In this document: one piece after another, positions 10,428-17,460 of the stretch | Layout of the letters: the number at the start of each line of letters is the position of its first letter | Numbering within the stretch: position 1 is the stretch's first letter | Origin: Acanthopleura granulata | Taxonomy: Eukaryota; Mollusca; Polyplacophora; Chitonida; Chitonidae | DNA: 64,000 bases | Reading direction: 5' to 3' | NCBI GenBank assembly: GCA_016165875.1 | Contig: JABBOT010000023.1 | Location: 1 to 64,000, forward strand | The notes under the pieces: generated by a model | The model's database searches: none | What the model was told of the DNA's origin: nothing | Seen by the model: only the letters and a program-made list of their open reading frames with translations | Made by a program: the position numbers and the translations under genes

Positions 10428-10456
10428 ATCACAGGTTCGAATCCTCGCGCGGTCAG
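10428..10456 (+). other. tRNA 3'-end-like motif upstream of the pX-like gene
   Basis: The sequence CACAGGTTCGAATCCTCG then CGCGGTCA is followed by two T-runs, which resembles a tRNA T-arm, acceptor strand and Pol III terminator. The motif GGTCA plus CGTCAA/CGTCGA is shared with 8520-8550. No 5' half is present, so it is not a functional tRNA. Confidence 0.35.
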
Positions 10457-10489
10457 CGTCAAGTTTTTTAAATTTTTTTTGGTCACGTG

Positions 10490-11419
10490 TTAGAGAAGAG
10501 GTAGACTCCGCCGCTCTCGAAAATGAAGTGTTACCAACACTTTCCCATGCACAAATGGGACGGGTTTACCTGTGTCATCCCTAATATCTATTTCAATGGT
10601 CGAAAAATTCTTCTTGAGTACAGGCACATACTTAATATGTGAAAAGGACCTGCTAACATGATCTCCAGACGTCCCACGAACAGCCACTGCACGGAGTAGT
10701 GGGGCTAATACATCCCCTACTACACGGGGTTCGAGCACATCTGAATATATGTAAAGGGTAGGGACCGTCCGTCCGTGTCGCCTGAGTCGAACCAAAGCGG
10801 ATCTTTTCTTGCTCTCCTGTTATCATCCTATTCCCACCCAGTAAGTGTGGGCTAGAACTTACAGTTTGGCGTGATCTGTTTTCTCCTTCTCCCGTTATCT
10901 GTGCATCCCCAGGGGTGAGACCAAACGTTTCACGTAAGCTTTAAATCACGCCAAACTTACAGTTTGGCGTGATTTAAATTCCAGTGTATATTTTTCAGAA
11001 ACCCTATCATACCCAAACACAATTTCACCTGATTTAGGTCTAAGAAAAGCACTATTGCTATTCATCAGTTGAGCGTTGAGGGCAGAGGTGATAGCTTCCG
11101 GTGTTGGGTAATAGCCTTTGGGTAATACAACTCGCTCGTTACGAGTGAGATCGTCCTTGTGCACCGTAAACCAAATCTCACCAACTGCGACATTAGACCA
11201 CAATCGTGGATACTGTATTTCCACTAAACCACACTCCCAGTCACCTGAGAGATGAATTGGCCTAGGCAGATGAGTTGTGTAATTAGCTAATGTATTATTT
11301 GGGAAATAGTCCATCGAGCTGTTGCTCGGTAACGTCATATAAAACATGCTGTTTATCCCACGTCTCAGAGTCCGACTAATTCTACAGCATGAGGAACCCG
11401 TTTTTAATAAGGAGACCAC
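10490..11419 (-). pseudogene. mCP: Minor capsid (penton-like) gene, frame-broken
   Basis: The N-terminal part (11419 down to 10946) carries NYTTHLPRPIHLSGDWECG and a later LPKGYYPTPEAI, the usual opening of the Polinton penton-like protein. The C-terminal part (about 10795 down to 10490) carries YIYSDVLEPRVVGDVLAPLL and ends in a beta-strand-rich segment. Between them (about 10796-10985) the frame is broken by an 18-bp palindrome and a shifted reading frame, with another shift before the C-terminal part. The protein would sit at the fivefold vertices. Splicing across the break is conceivable, since GTAAGT occurs at the palindrome, but an indel is simpler. The likely start is an internal Met near 11350. 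Confidence 0.75.
10856..10978. repeat. Palindrome and direct repeat that break the minor capsid gene
   Basis: TTTAAATCACGCCAAACT at 10940-10957 is followed after TAC by its exact complement at 10961-10978, giving 18-bp arms. The 20-mer AACTTACAGTTTGGCGTGAT occurs at 10954-10973 and again, identically, at 10856-10875. This pattern suits a template-switch or fold-back repair insertion. Confidence 0.85.
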
Positions 11420-11548
11420 TGCAGAGGTTTGGTAATTTTACGTTTGGTTTTTGAATCACCACGAGATGGGGTCTTGGTTGGGGTGGCGGTATGCCCCCAC
11501 GCCCCCCGTAGCCGTTCCCATTCAGCTTTTGATTTTTTAGGCTTGGAT

Positions 11549-11962
11549 TTACGCTTCTTGTACCGGGGAAATTGGAGATGACCCCTTTGGTTTATGAGGC
11601 GTCAACATGCCTTCTGCCCGATATCCTAAGTCTGTTGCTTCCTTCTCTTTTTCTCCTACGTCCCAGGCTGCTTGAGTGGGTACAGATGGCGTAGCCGGCG
11701 GCAACGGGGGCCGCGGTGGTGGCGGGGGATTGAGACTTTGCTGGTACTGGTTGTGAAATGTCAAGTAGCGTTGAAGGGCTTGTTGGTACTGGTAAATTTT
11801 ATCTTCATTTGACAATGTCCCATTCTTTAAAATTCTTTCCATATCTCCATCTAATGTGTTGAGGAGTTTGACAGTGGACGGCACAGGGTAAGGTGAAGTG
11901 GGGCGAAGCAATCCGTCCAGCAAACGAGGTTCAACTAGGGTCATTTTCTTCATATGAGACAT
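11549..11962 (-). CDS. Conserved Polinton structural protein of unknown function (LVEPRLL type)
   Basis: The preferred start is the Met at 11962, giving about 137 residues. The opening KKMTLVEPRLLDGL and a central helical block (LNTLDGDMERILKN, then YQQALQRYL) match in style a small protein found in most Polintons between capsid and ATPase genes; its role is unproven. A Pro-rich linker (PPPPPRPPLPP) follows. The frame stops at 11549, but a second frame from about 11605 to 11409 stays open. It is Lys-rich (RYKKRKSKPKKSKAEWERL) and reads to PLQWSPY, like the missing C-terminal half. A frameshift near 11600 is therefore likely. Confidence 0.6.
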   Translation of the reverse strand: MSHMKKMTLVEPRLLDGLLRPTSPYPVPSTVKLLNTLDGDMERILKNGTLSNEDKIYQYQQALQRYLTFHNQYQQSLNPPPPPRPPLPPATPSVPTQAAWDVGEKEKEATDLGYRAEGMLTPHKPKGSSPISPVQEA

Positions 11963-11975
11963 TTTTTTTTCTTTC

Positions 11976-12329
11976 TTAACGACGGCCCCCGCTAAACAAA
12001 TTACCCAGAAAAGAGGCAGCAAGCGGAAGGGCCCGAAGGCCTGCGGACAGAAGGAGGGGTACTATTCCACCTTTCTGTATAATGGTCCGTTTGCGGTGAA
12101 GCGGAGTGCGCTTGTTTACTAGTGCACGTAGATGTGTCTTGTGCGGACGTAACCGAGCCTTCTGAGCTGGTGTCAATGGGATATTCCCATTTAAAATGTT
12201 CTTACAAACCTCGCATATACAGCGAATAAATTCACCATTAAGTCCATGAAGAATTGCGTCCTTCACTTGGCGGTCACCCTTGACCAGAAGTTTTATCAAA
12301 GGTGCAAAGCGACGTAATCGTGCTGACAT
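11976..12329 (-). CDS. Small conserved Polinton protein with basic centre and hydrophobic tail
   Basis: The 117 residues have a helical N-terminus with two close Cys residues (CICEVC), the phrase NGNIPLTPAQKARLR, a basic stretch (HLRALVNKRTPLHRKR), and a hydrophobic Gly-rich tail (GGIVPLLLSAGLRALPLAA). This layout recurs in Polintons and related adintovirus-like elements as a likely virion or core component; its biochemical role is unknown. The end overlaps the start region of the next gene by up to 47 bp if that gene began at 12022, but not with its preferred start. It lies just downstream of the ATPase. Confidence 0.65.
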   Translation of the reverse strand: MSARLRRFAPLIKLLVKGDRQVKDAILHGLNGEFIRCICEVCKNILNGNIPLTPAQKARLRPHKTHLRALVNKRTPLHRKRTIIQKGGIVPLLLSAGLRALPLAASFLGNLFSGGRR

Positions 12330-12426
12330 GGTCAGTGTCTAATTATATAATGACGCAGTAAGTGATATGTCGGGAGGTTTTATTGCATATGCCTGTGAGA
12401 GTTATTCCCCCTGAAAGTTCATATTT

Positions 12427-13047
12427 TTATGATTTGGGGAGGTAAACAAACTGCATGGAATCATCAGAAAAAATATGCGTGCGCAAACGGAGATGATCGG
12501 GTGTAGTTTGTTTGAAATCAACAAGCAAATATCCGTAAGGTTCGGACGTAGCGTCTTTAAAGGCTTCTTGCACGTACTGAGTTTTACCTGGGGCCATTTG
12601 TTTAGCAATGGTAGTAATTTGAGAAGAGTCTCGGGGGTTTTTAAATACGACTAAATAATGAGCGTTTAAGCTAATCGTTCTATGGTCTTTGCTTTTGTTA
12701 AACAGATTCTGCACAATGTAGATCACACTGATATTACGATGGTGACTTCCCTTCGTAAATAGCGCTGTTACACGCTCGTCTGCTTCAGCCATTAAATCAT
12801 CAACAATTACTAAAGTCCGTTCCTCTGGATTAAACGCTGTCGGACTAGGTACAGCTTCTTGAAATTCGACATTTGGTAAGGTAGCATACATGGGTTGCCA
12901 TTCGCCGTAACACCATACCACACGGTGGGGAGATGGGTGGAGAAGTTGGCTAGCATGCTCTATAACACGTTTGACGAAGACCGATTTACCACTTCCGGTC
13001 GGTCCGCTGACAAGGCAGGTAAATGGGTGGGTCCATCGTACATCCAT
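12427..13047 (-). CDS. ATP: Genome-packaging ATPase, FtsK/HerA superfamily
   Basis: The 206 residues contain a Walker A loop, SGPTGSGKS (residues 14-22), and a Walker B strand, TLVIVDDLM (78-86), followed by a likely sensor strand ISVIYIVQN. The opening HPFTCLVSG is typical of the Polinton packaging ATPase, which is thought to pump DNA into the preformed capsid. The start at 13047 lies inside the upstream membrane-protein gene, an overlap of 88 bp in another frame. Length is in the usual range for the family (about 200-250 residues) and the frame is intact. Confidence 0.92.
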   Translation of the reverse strand: MDVRWTHPFTCLVSGPTGSGKSVFVKRVIEHASQLLHPSPHRVVWCYGEWQPMYATLPNVEFQEAVPSPTAFNPEERTLVIVDDLMAEADERVTALFTKGSHHRNISVIYIVQNLFNKSKDHRTISLNAHYLVVFKNPRDSSQITTIAKQMAPGKTQYVQEAFKDATSEPYGYLLVDFKQTTPDHLRLRTHIFSDDSMQFVYLPKS

Positions 13048-13694
13048 AGGCTCGGTGGTAAAGTCAAGTTGAAGGAAATTGGGTGGGATTGACGAGGTTG
13101 GGGCTGGTAAGATACGGAGGTGTGCTGAGATGAATTCACCCGGGCAGGGAGGGTCGTAGGGGCAGTCTTTACGGAACTGTGTTGAGATGAATTCACCTGT
13201 ACAGGTGCTGGAGCAGGTGGGCTGGTAGGTTCAGTGTTTACGGTACTGCGCTGAGATGAATTCACCTGTGCAGGTGCTGTAGTAAGTTCAGTCTTGCGCT
13301 TAGTTTGCTCAGTAATATCGCTAGACCAAATTGGGCTAGTAATATCTCGAATACTAGGTACTGTGTTCGGGCTTTGGTAAGTTCGGGGTTGAGTAGGGAC
13401 TGGAGAAGAAGAAGGAATCGCGGTAATGTCCGTCCTCCCGAGTAATCTATGACGCCTGGTAAATACCGAGGGCAAGCGCTCCGTCTTATTCCTCAATAAC
13501 TTATCAAATAGCGCCCTGTTCAATCGCTCTTGCAGGATGCGTAGAAAATATTTGTCTTCAGTCAGTTGGGATGTTAAATCAATTCCCACTCCACCGATTA
13601 ACAATCCAATATATAACAGGACGACACCTGCAATTATAGCGGGGCCTTTATTCTCACGCACACTTCGCGCACAGTCATCCACACACTTAGGCAT
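12960..13694 (-). CDS. Membrane protein with Thr/Ser/Pro-rich repeat region
   Basis: The 244 residues begin with a short Cys-containing segment, then one strong membrane helix (PAIIAGVVLLYIGLLIGG, residues 18-36). A helical stretch follows, then a long region rich in Thr, Ser and Pro. Three imperfect repeats of VNSSQ-(H/R)-(S/T)-(S/T)-V occur between about residues 143 and 191, encoded by a minisatellite at 13110-13290. N-linked (NSS) and O-linked glycosylation is possible if the tail is extracellular. I do not recognise a family. It may be an envelope, attachment or egress factor, but this is a guess. The C-terminus overlaps the ATPase start. Confidence 0.55.
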   Translation of the reverse strand: MPKCVDDCARSVRENKGPAIIAGVVLLYIGLLIGGVGIDLTSQLTEDKYFLRILQERLNRALFDKLLRNKTERLPSVFTRRHRLLGRTDITAIPSSSPVPTQPRTYQSPNTVPSIRDITSPIWSSDITEQTKRKTELTTAPAQVNSSQRSTVNTEPTSPPAPAPVQVNSSQHSSVKTAPTTLPARVNSSQHTSVSYQPQPRQSHPISFNLTLPPSLWMYDGPTHLPALSADRPEVVNRSSSNVL

Positions 13695-13734
13695 CGTGAG
13701 AGGAGACTGAGCACCGGTAGAATGAAAACTGTTT

Positions 13735-14907
13735 TTAAATACGTTTCACATCTCTTGCTGGCACCCACGAATTAAAACTAGCTGGCCAGTCTCGCCATTT
13801 CACCAAGTAATATGTTTTGCCACGTTCTTTTTTGCTATCTAATACTCTCTCCACTTGATAGTACGTATCCAGTGTTGTTTTAACGGGTTGGAGTTCTGCC
13901 TCATAAAATGTCCCCGAGAGTTTTTCTCCATTCAAATCAGCTAATGTATACACCACAGGTTCGCGAGGATGCCGTGCTACAACGCGGAAAATTTCTTGAC
14001 TCCAGTTAGATAGGTAAGACTTCTCAAAAGTTCTCTTGACTTTACTAATGCGAACGAGATCTCCTATTTTATACCGATAAATTCGCCGACTGCACCAGGA
14101 CTTCATAGAGCTATATAATATAGCCCGAACTTCATGTTCATTGTCAGTTGTAACGGTAATCGGGGCTCGCTGAATGCTGCGGTGATACGCACGATTGTAA
14201 CCCTCCGTTAAGCCAGGTAAAACATCCAGGTAACGTCGAGTGTTATTAGTGGTGAAATATTTATACATCCGACCTTTAAAGGTGCGATTAAACCGCTCAA
14301 TTACAGAAGCTTTCGTTTCATTAAATGTATGAAAATAAAAAATCCCATGCTTCTTTAAAAATGTCTGAAATGGCTTGTTGAGAAACTCTGTTCCCTCGTC
14401 AGTTTGTAAAAATAATGGTTTTCGTCCAGACTTGAATATCCTTTTAAATGCCTCAATGAGATTAGCACCTGTCTTAGTAGGTACGGGGACTACCCAAGCG
14501 TATTTAGAAAGAATATCGATGCATGTGAGCAAGTACCGGTTACCTGAATTATACCTGGCTAGTTTACTCATGTCAACCAAATCAGCTTGCCACTGACTGT
14601 CTATTCCACCCACAATAACTCTATTACGAGCATAGTGTCGCCGAGCCGGCCGATGAAGTGTATACGCCTCCTGTTCGGCCAACCAAGTCTTTATATCGTC
14701 ACGTGACACAGGTAAATCATGCTGACGTGCTGCCCGTAATAAAGCACCCACTCCACTATAAGCAGCTGGACTTTGGGGGTCATAATACAGCTGTTGTAAG
14801 ACTTTAGCAAGGGTATCCTGAGATTTTGTTATGCCCATTTTCTTCTTCTTCTTCTTTGTCCTCGTATGGAATCGAACTCTCTTCTTCCTTCCTCGGCGGT
14901 AAGTCAT
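13735..14907 (-). CDS. INT: Retroviral-type DDE integrase with C-terminal chromodomain
   Basis: The 390 residues include the catalytic triad: Asp109 (SQWQADLVDM), Asp170 (LFLQTDEGTEF) and Glu204 (ETKASVIERFNRTF), with spacing close to the usual D,D-35-E. After an SH3-like region (YKIGDLVRISK) the C-terminus is a chromodomain (YQVERVLDSKK, then YYLVKWRDWP and SWVPARDV), which in related integrases biases insertion towards modified histones. The enzyme would process the TIRs and join the element to host DNA. The first 23 residues are highly basic and may be a nuclear signal or 5' leader; an alternative start is at 14838. The frame is intact. Confidence 0.93.
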   Translation of the reverse strand: MTYRRGRKKRVRFHTRTKKKKKKMGITKSQDTLAKVLQQLYYDPQSPAAYSGVGALLRAARQHDLPVSRDDIKTWLAEQEAYTLHRPARRHYARNRVIVGGIDSQWQADLVDMSKLARYNSGNRYLLTCIDILSKYAWVVPVPTKTGANLIEAFKRIFKSGRKPLFLQTDEGTEFLNKPFQTFLKKHGIFYFHTFNETKASVIERFNRTFKGRMYKYFTTNNTRRYLDVLPGLTEGYNRAYHRSIQRAPITVTTDNEHEVRAILYSSMKSWCSRRIYRYKIGDLVRISKVKRTFEKSYLSNWSQEIFRVVARHPREPVVYTLADLNGEKLSGTFYEAELQPVKTTLDTYYQVERVLDSKKERGKTYYLVKWRDWPASFNSWVPARDVKRI

Positions 14908-14923
14908 ATTGGTCAGGTTCGTT

Positions 14924-15283
14924 TTATTCTATACCCATTTTCACTAAAAACCAACAAGTAGCGGCGCAAGTGATATAGACAGCTAGAGATGTGTAAAGCA
15001 CCCGGGGCGTGAGAGATATTGATTCAGGTTTTATAGGGGTTGTAGTGGGTGACTTGCGCTGTAAGTCCATGAGTTTCGGTATAACTTCCTGGTGATAGTA
15101 TTTACGAATCGGATTAGAATTCTCTAGCCGGTCACAAACGTCTTTGGTGAATAGTCGGAGAATAGTGCAGCGTCCTTCATTCACCAGTTGATCTTCAAAC
15201 ATAGATTCCACTACCCCCTTATATGCTTGGAGATTGTTTTCTGAATCAACAAGCTCTCTCCATCCTAAAACCCGCGATTTCAT
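14924..15283 (-). CDS. Conserved tail-anchored small protein of unknown function
   Basis: From the inner Met at 15283 the product is about 119 residues (an earlier ATG at 15346 adds 21). It opens KMKSRVLGWRELVDSENN and is mainly helical and charged. It ends in a single hydrophobic segment (LYTSLAVYITCAATCWFLV) only four residues from the C-terminus, which is a tail-anchor layout. Such a protein would face the cytosol and could sit on ER or virion membranes. It is the first gene of the leftward block, 16 bp upstream of the integrase. I recognise it only as a recurring small Polinton-type protein. Confidence 0.55.
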   Translation of the reverse strand: MKSRVLGWRELVDSENNLQAYKGVVESMFEDQLVNEGRCTILRLFTKDVCDRLENSNPIRKYYHQEVIPKLMDLQRKSPTTTPIKPESISLTPRVLYTSLAVYITCAATCWFLVKMGIE

Positions 15284-15360
15284 CTTAGACGTCTTGTCAC
15301 CTGTATAGCTAGTGAAATAATAATGAAATATTGTAGAGCACCACACGTCTTATACTACCC

Positions 15361-15780
15361 TTGACCGACGTATACATGTATACGGAGCCTCAATATTTAG
15401 TGATATTTATACGTACATGTACGAAAACTGCTAAAGTGAGGTTTGGCATGAGTTACCTCCCATTGACCGTCAGCCAAACCTTTTCCCGTTTCAAGGGGAG
15501 ATACTCTTCGCACCATAAATCACGCAGTAAGCCTGGGAGTCGTAGACTAGGAATAAATCCAAATCAACACCAATCTTTTTTTTAGCGCACGATAAATAAC
15601 ACTAAACATCAATCAGATCAAGAGCGGTTATCAAGATAAACTGCTACATCATAAAACAAACAAACACACATTTTTCCACAATTTTTTTTCTCTTTTATTT
15701 GTTTACTCGAACATTACAAATGCACTGAACAAGATAACGATGTTTTACAGTATTCAACCTTCAAGATATGTACAGAAAGA
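15361..15780. other. Non-coding spacer with an inverted repeat
   Basis: No convincing gene. AGGTTTGGC near 15438 and its complement GCCAAACCT near 15472 form 9-bp arms around a 27-nt loop. The rest is AT-rich. Confidence 0.4.
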
Positions 15781-15965
15781 ATAAATCGAGAACTCGTAAA
15801 CTGGAACTAAGAGTTAACAACAATAACATTTTTTTTCTCACCAAATCGCAAAATTCAAACATCGTAGAGTAGGTCGATAATATCAAGAACTCGCAAAAAC
15901 TAGCACTATTAGTTAACAGCAACAACAACAACAACAACATGTCACCAAATTTCAAAATTCAATAA
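15781..15965. repeat. Two-copy tandem repeat of about 95 bp
   Basis: Each unit runs through AAGAACTCG or GAGAACTCG, an AGTTAACA-(A/G)CAA block, CACCAAAT and AAAATTCAA. The second unit has an expanded (CAA)n run. Confidence 0.7.
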
Positions 15966-16193
15966 ATTGAATTAGTTTTGTTGTACTCTTCGTCTCCACA
16001 CGTCCAGTCCCCTGATACGTATTCATATATGCTAGTTGACGGGTGTGAAGTCCCGAGGCAGACTGCTGGGTGAAGTGTGGGAATGAGCAGCTTTATATAG
16101 GACAATTTTTTGGGATGACGCAAAACAACTTGTGGTAATTTCTCGTTGTACCAGCTAAGTGCAATAGCACCGGGTAGGTGCAAATTTGACATA
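15962..16193 (-). CDS. Possible small divergent gene, unknown
   Basis: From the Met at 16193 the frame gives about 77 residues (starting SNLHLPGAIALSWYNEK). I recognise no family. It lies divergent to the right terminal gene, with which it would share the region holding GGGGATTCCCC and GATAGATGGCGCTGC. There is no clear TATA on this side. It may be spurious. Confidence 0.2.
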
Positions 16194-16218
16194 ATGACAA
16201 AAACAACTGTCACAAAAT

Positions 16219-16229
16219 GGGGATTCCCC
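16219..16229. promoter_or_regulatory. Perfect kappaB-type palindrome
   Basis: GGGGATTCCCC fits the Rel/NF-kappaB consensus GGGRNNYYCC on both strands. It lies about 120 bp upstream of a TATA box of the right terminal gene. Function is inferred only from the match. Confidence 0.5.
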
Positions 16230-16340
16230 ACAGACGGTGAATCCCGATAGATGGCGCTGCGATGCTTGTAACGGTTTTCCCTTCGGTCCGCGCTGCCTAA
16301 CTGGCGCACGTTCTAAAAATAGCAGAATCCACCCGATTCA

Positions 16341-16379
16341 TATAAAAGCAACAGCATTTGATCGGGACTGAACCATTCA
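16341..16379 (+). promoter_or_regulatory. TATA box and cap-like CATTCA of right terminal gene 1
   Basis: TATAAAAG at 16341-16348 is followed 32 nt later by CCATTCAC, which resembles both an initiator and the histone-gene cap motif PyCATTCPu. The ATG at 16397 leaves a leader of only about 20 nt. Confidence 0.65.
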
Positions 16380-16396
16380 CTCAAGAATAAGACACA

Positions 16397-16681
16397 ATGG
16401 AGATGAGCATGGTCTTACAAGTAGGAGCTGAATATGGCGTAGCGTGCGTGAAGCACGAACGTGCGTGCTGGGCGTATCTCCGGGAGGGGGCGGCGATTTT
16501 CCCCCAACTACTGAACGCTAGGAGGGCGAAGCAGGCGGCCTGGGAGCGTTTTGTCCAAGCCGTCCTAAGACTGGACAGACAACGGATGCCCCAGATTATA
16601 GTCTACCCCCAGCGAGGCAGTGGGGGGAGAGAGCCAGCGAGTGGGCAGGGGGGAGAGAGCACAACAGACCAGGATGAATAG
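16397..16681 (+). CDS. Right terminal gene 1, small helical protein (paralogue of the next)
   Basis: This gene encodes 94 residues and is read outward towards the right TIR. The core ACVKHERACWAYLREG, then LNARRAKQAAWERFVQAVLRL, aligns with the product of the gene at 17177-17410. The pair therefore arose by duplication. The protein looks like a helical hairpin followed by a Gly/Ser-rich tail. No known family is recognised. It has a clean TATA box, a very short leader, and a histone-type stem-loop 30 nt after the stop. That gene architecture is like a replication-dependent histone gene even though the protein is not a histone. Stable, abundant, S-phase-type expression is an inference. Confidence 0.65.
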   Translation: MEMSMVLQVGAEYGVACVKHERACWAYLREGAAIFPQLLNARRAKQAAWERFVQAVLRLDRQRMPQIIVYPQRGSGGREPASGQGGESTTDQDE

Positions 16682-16711
16682 ACAGCCTCTCCACTCCCCC
16701 AAATTTCCAAA

Positions 16712-16727
16712 GGTCCTTTTCAGGACC
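16712..16727 (+). promoter_or_regulatory. Histone-type 3' stem-loop, canonical UUUC loop
   Basis: GGTCCT-TTTC-AGGACC is a perfect 6-bp stem with a UUUC loop, the size and loop of metazoan histone mRNA 3' ends. AA precedes it and AACCA follows. A purine-rich block CCCGAAAGGAA lies about 12-20 nt downstream, where the U7-binding element of histone genes sits. It begins 30 nt after the stop codon of terminal gene 1. Confidence 0.8.
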
Positions 16728-16819
16728 AACCATGTCTTCCCGAAAGGAACTTTCAAAATATCTAAGCATGATATATATATGTGAGTTATGGATGTATGGT
16801 TTTAATGTCTGTGATTTGT

Positions 16820-17040
16820 CCGATAGATGGCGCTGCGACGCTTGTAACGGTTCTCTCCTCGGTCCGCGCTGGTTGCCTGACTAGCAAGGCTTCTAAAAAT
16901 AACAGAATCCACACAAATGAAATAAAACGAGAGGTTAGCTGGGTGAAACAACGGTTCTTTTCAGGACCAACCAACCCTTCCCGAAGGAAACTTTCAATAT
17001 CTAAGCATGATATCTGAGTTATGCATGTATCGTTTGTGAA
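16820..17040 (+). pseudogene. Middle terminal unit that has lost its coding region
   Basis: GATAGATGGCGCTGCGACGC near 16822 repeats the upstream region of gene 1 (16246). TTCTAAAAATAACAGAATCC repeats the segment before its TATA box. The sequence then jumps directly to a stem-loop at 16953 and the downstream block TTCCCGAAGGAAACTTTC. The TATA box and CDS in between are missing, as expected of an internal deletion in a tandem duplicate. Confidence 0.7.
16953..16968 (+). promoter_or_regulatory. Second histone-type stem-loop
   Basis: GGTTCT-TTTC-AGGACC keeps six pairs if one G-U pair is allowed, and retains the UUUC loop and AACCA. The purine block GAAGGAAA follows. It belongs to the unit without a CDS. 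Confidence 0.7.
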
Positions 17041-17125
17041 AATTTGCTCTCTGTAACCGCCGGGCTTTTTGGCGCAATACCGAAGTTTACCGAAGTTTAC
17101 CGGACTTTACAAGCCCCCTGATTTG

Positions 17126-17161
17126 TATAAAAGCCAGCCCGCGCTAAACATTTCACATTCC
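17126..17161 (+). promoter_or_regulatory. TATA box and cap-like CATTC of right terminal gene 2
   Basis: TATAAAAG at 17126-17133 lies about 30 nt before CACATTCC and about 50 nt before the ATG at 17177. The spacing matches that of terminal gene 1. Confidence 0.6.
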
Positions 17162-17176
17162 TCGCTCACAGTGGAG

Positions 17177-17410
17177 ATGAGTGCGGTTCTGAACGCATCG
17201 ATGGAGTACGCGATGGCTTGTGTCGCTTATGACCGTCTACGGCGTGGCTGTCTGCGTGGTGAAGTGATCTACCCCCAACTGGTCACTGCTCGGGAGAAGC
17301 GGCGGGCTGCTTGGCAGCGCCTCACGCAGGCAGTTGCGAGGCTGGATGCACGGGGGCAGCACCGGCGGGGGCAGCCGCGGACACCGATAATCATCTTTGG
17401 TAGACAGTAA
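17177..17410 (+). CDS. Right terminal gene 2, small helical protein
   Basis: The start at 17177 is chosen because the TATA box at 17126 lies downstream of the earlier in-frame ATG at 17069. The 77-residue product (MSAVLNASMEYAMACVAYDR, then LVTAREKRRAAWQRLTQAV) is paralogous to terminal gene 1. It has a short Arg/Gly-rich linker and ends PIIIFGRQ, comparable to the PQIIVYPQ of its paralogue. The predicted fold is a helical hairpin. Function is unknown. A stem-loop begins 35 nt after the stop. The gene is the outermost on the right and reads into the TIR. Confidence 0.65.
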   Translation: MSAVLNASMEYAMACVAYDRLRRGCLRGEVIYPQLVTAREKRRAAWQRLTQAVARLDARGQHRRGQPRTPIIIFGRQ

Positions 17411-17444
17411 GTGACCAAGCCATCGGGGAAAAATCAACTGCAAA

Positions 17445-17460
17445 CGCCTTTTTTAAGGCG
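17445..17460 (+). promoter_or_regulatory. Third stem-loop, after terminal gene 2
   Basis: CGCCTT-TTTT-AAGGCG gives a perfect 6-bp stem and a UUUU loop. The sequence has changed on both sides of the stem relative to the other copies, which suggests pairing is maintained. CCACCAAAAGAACTTTC follows. Confidence 0.65.
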
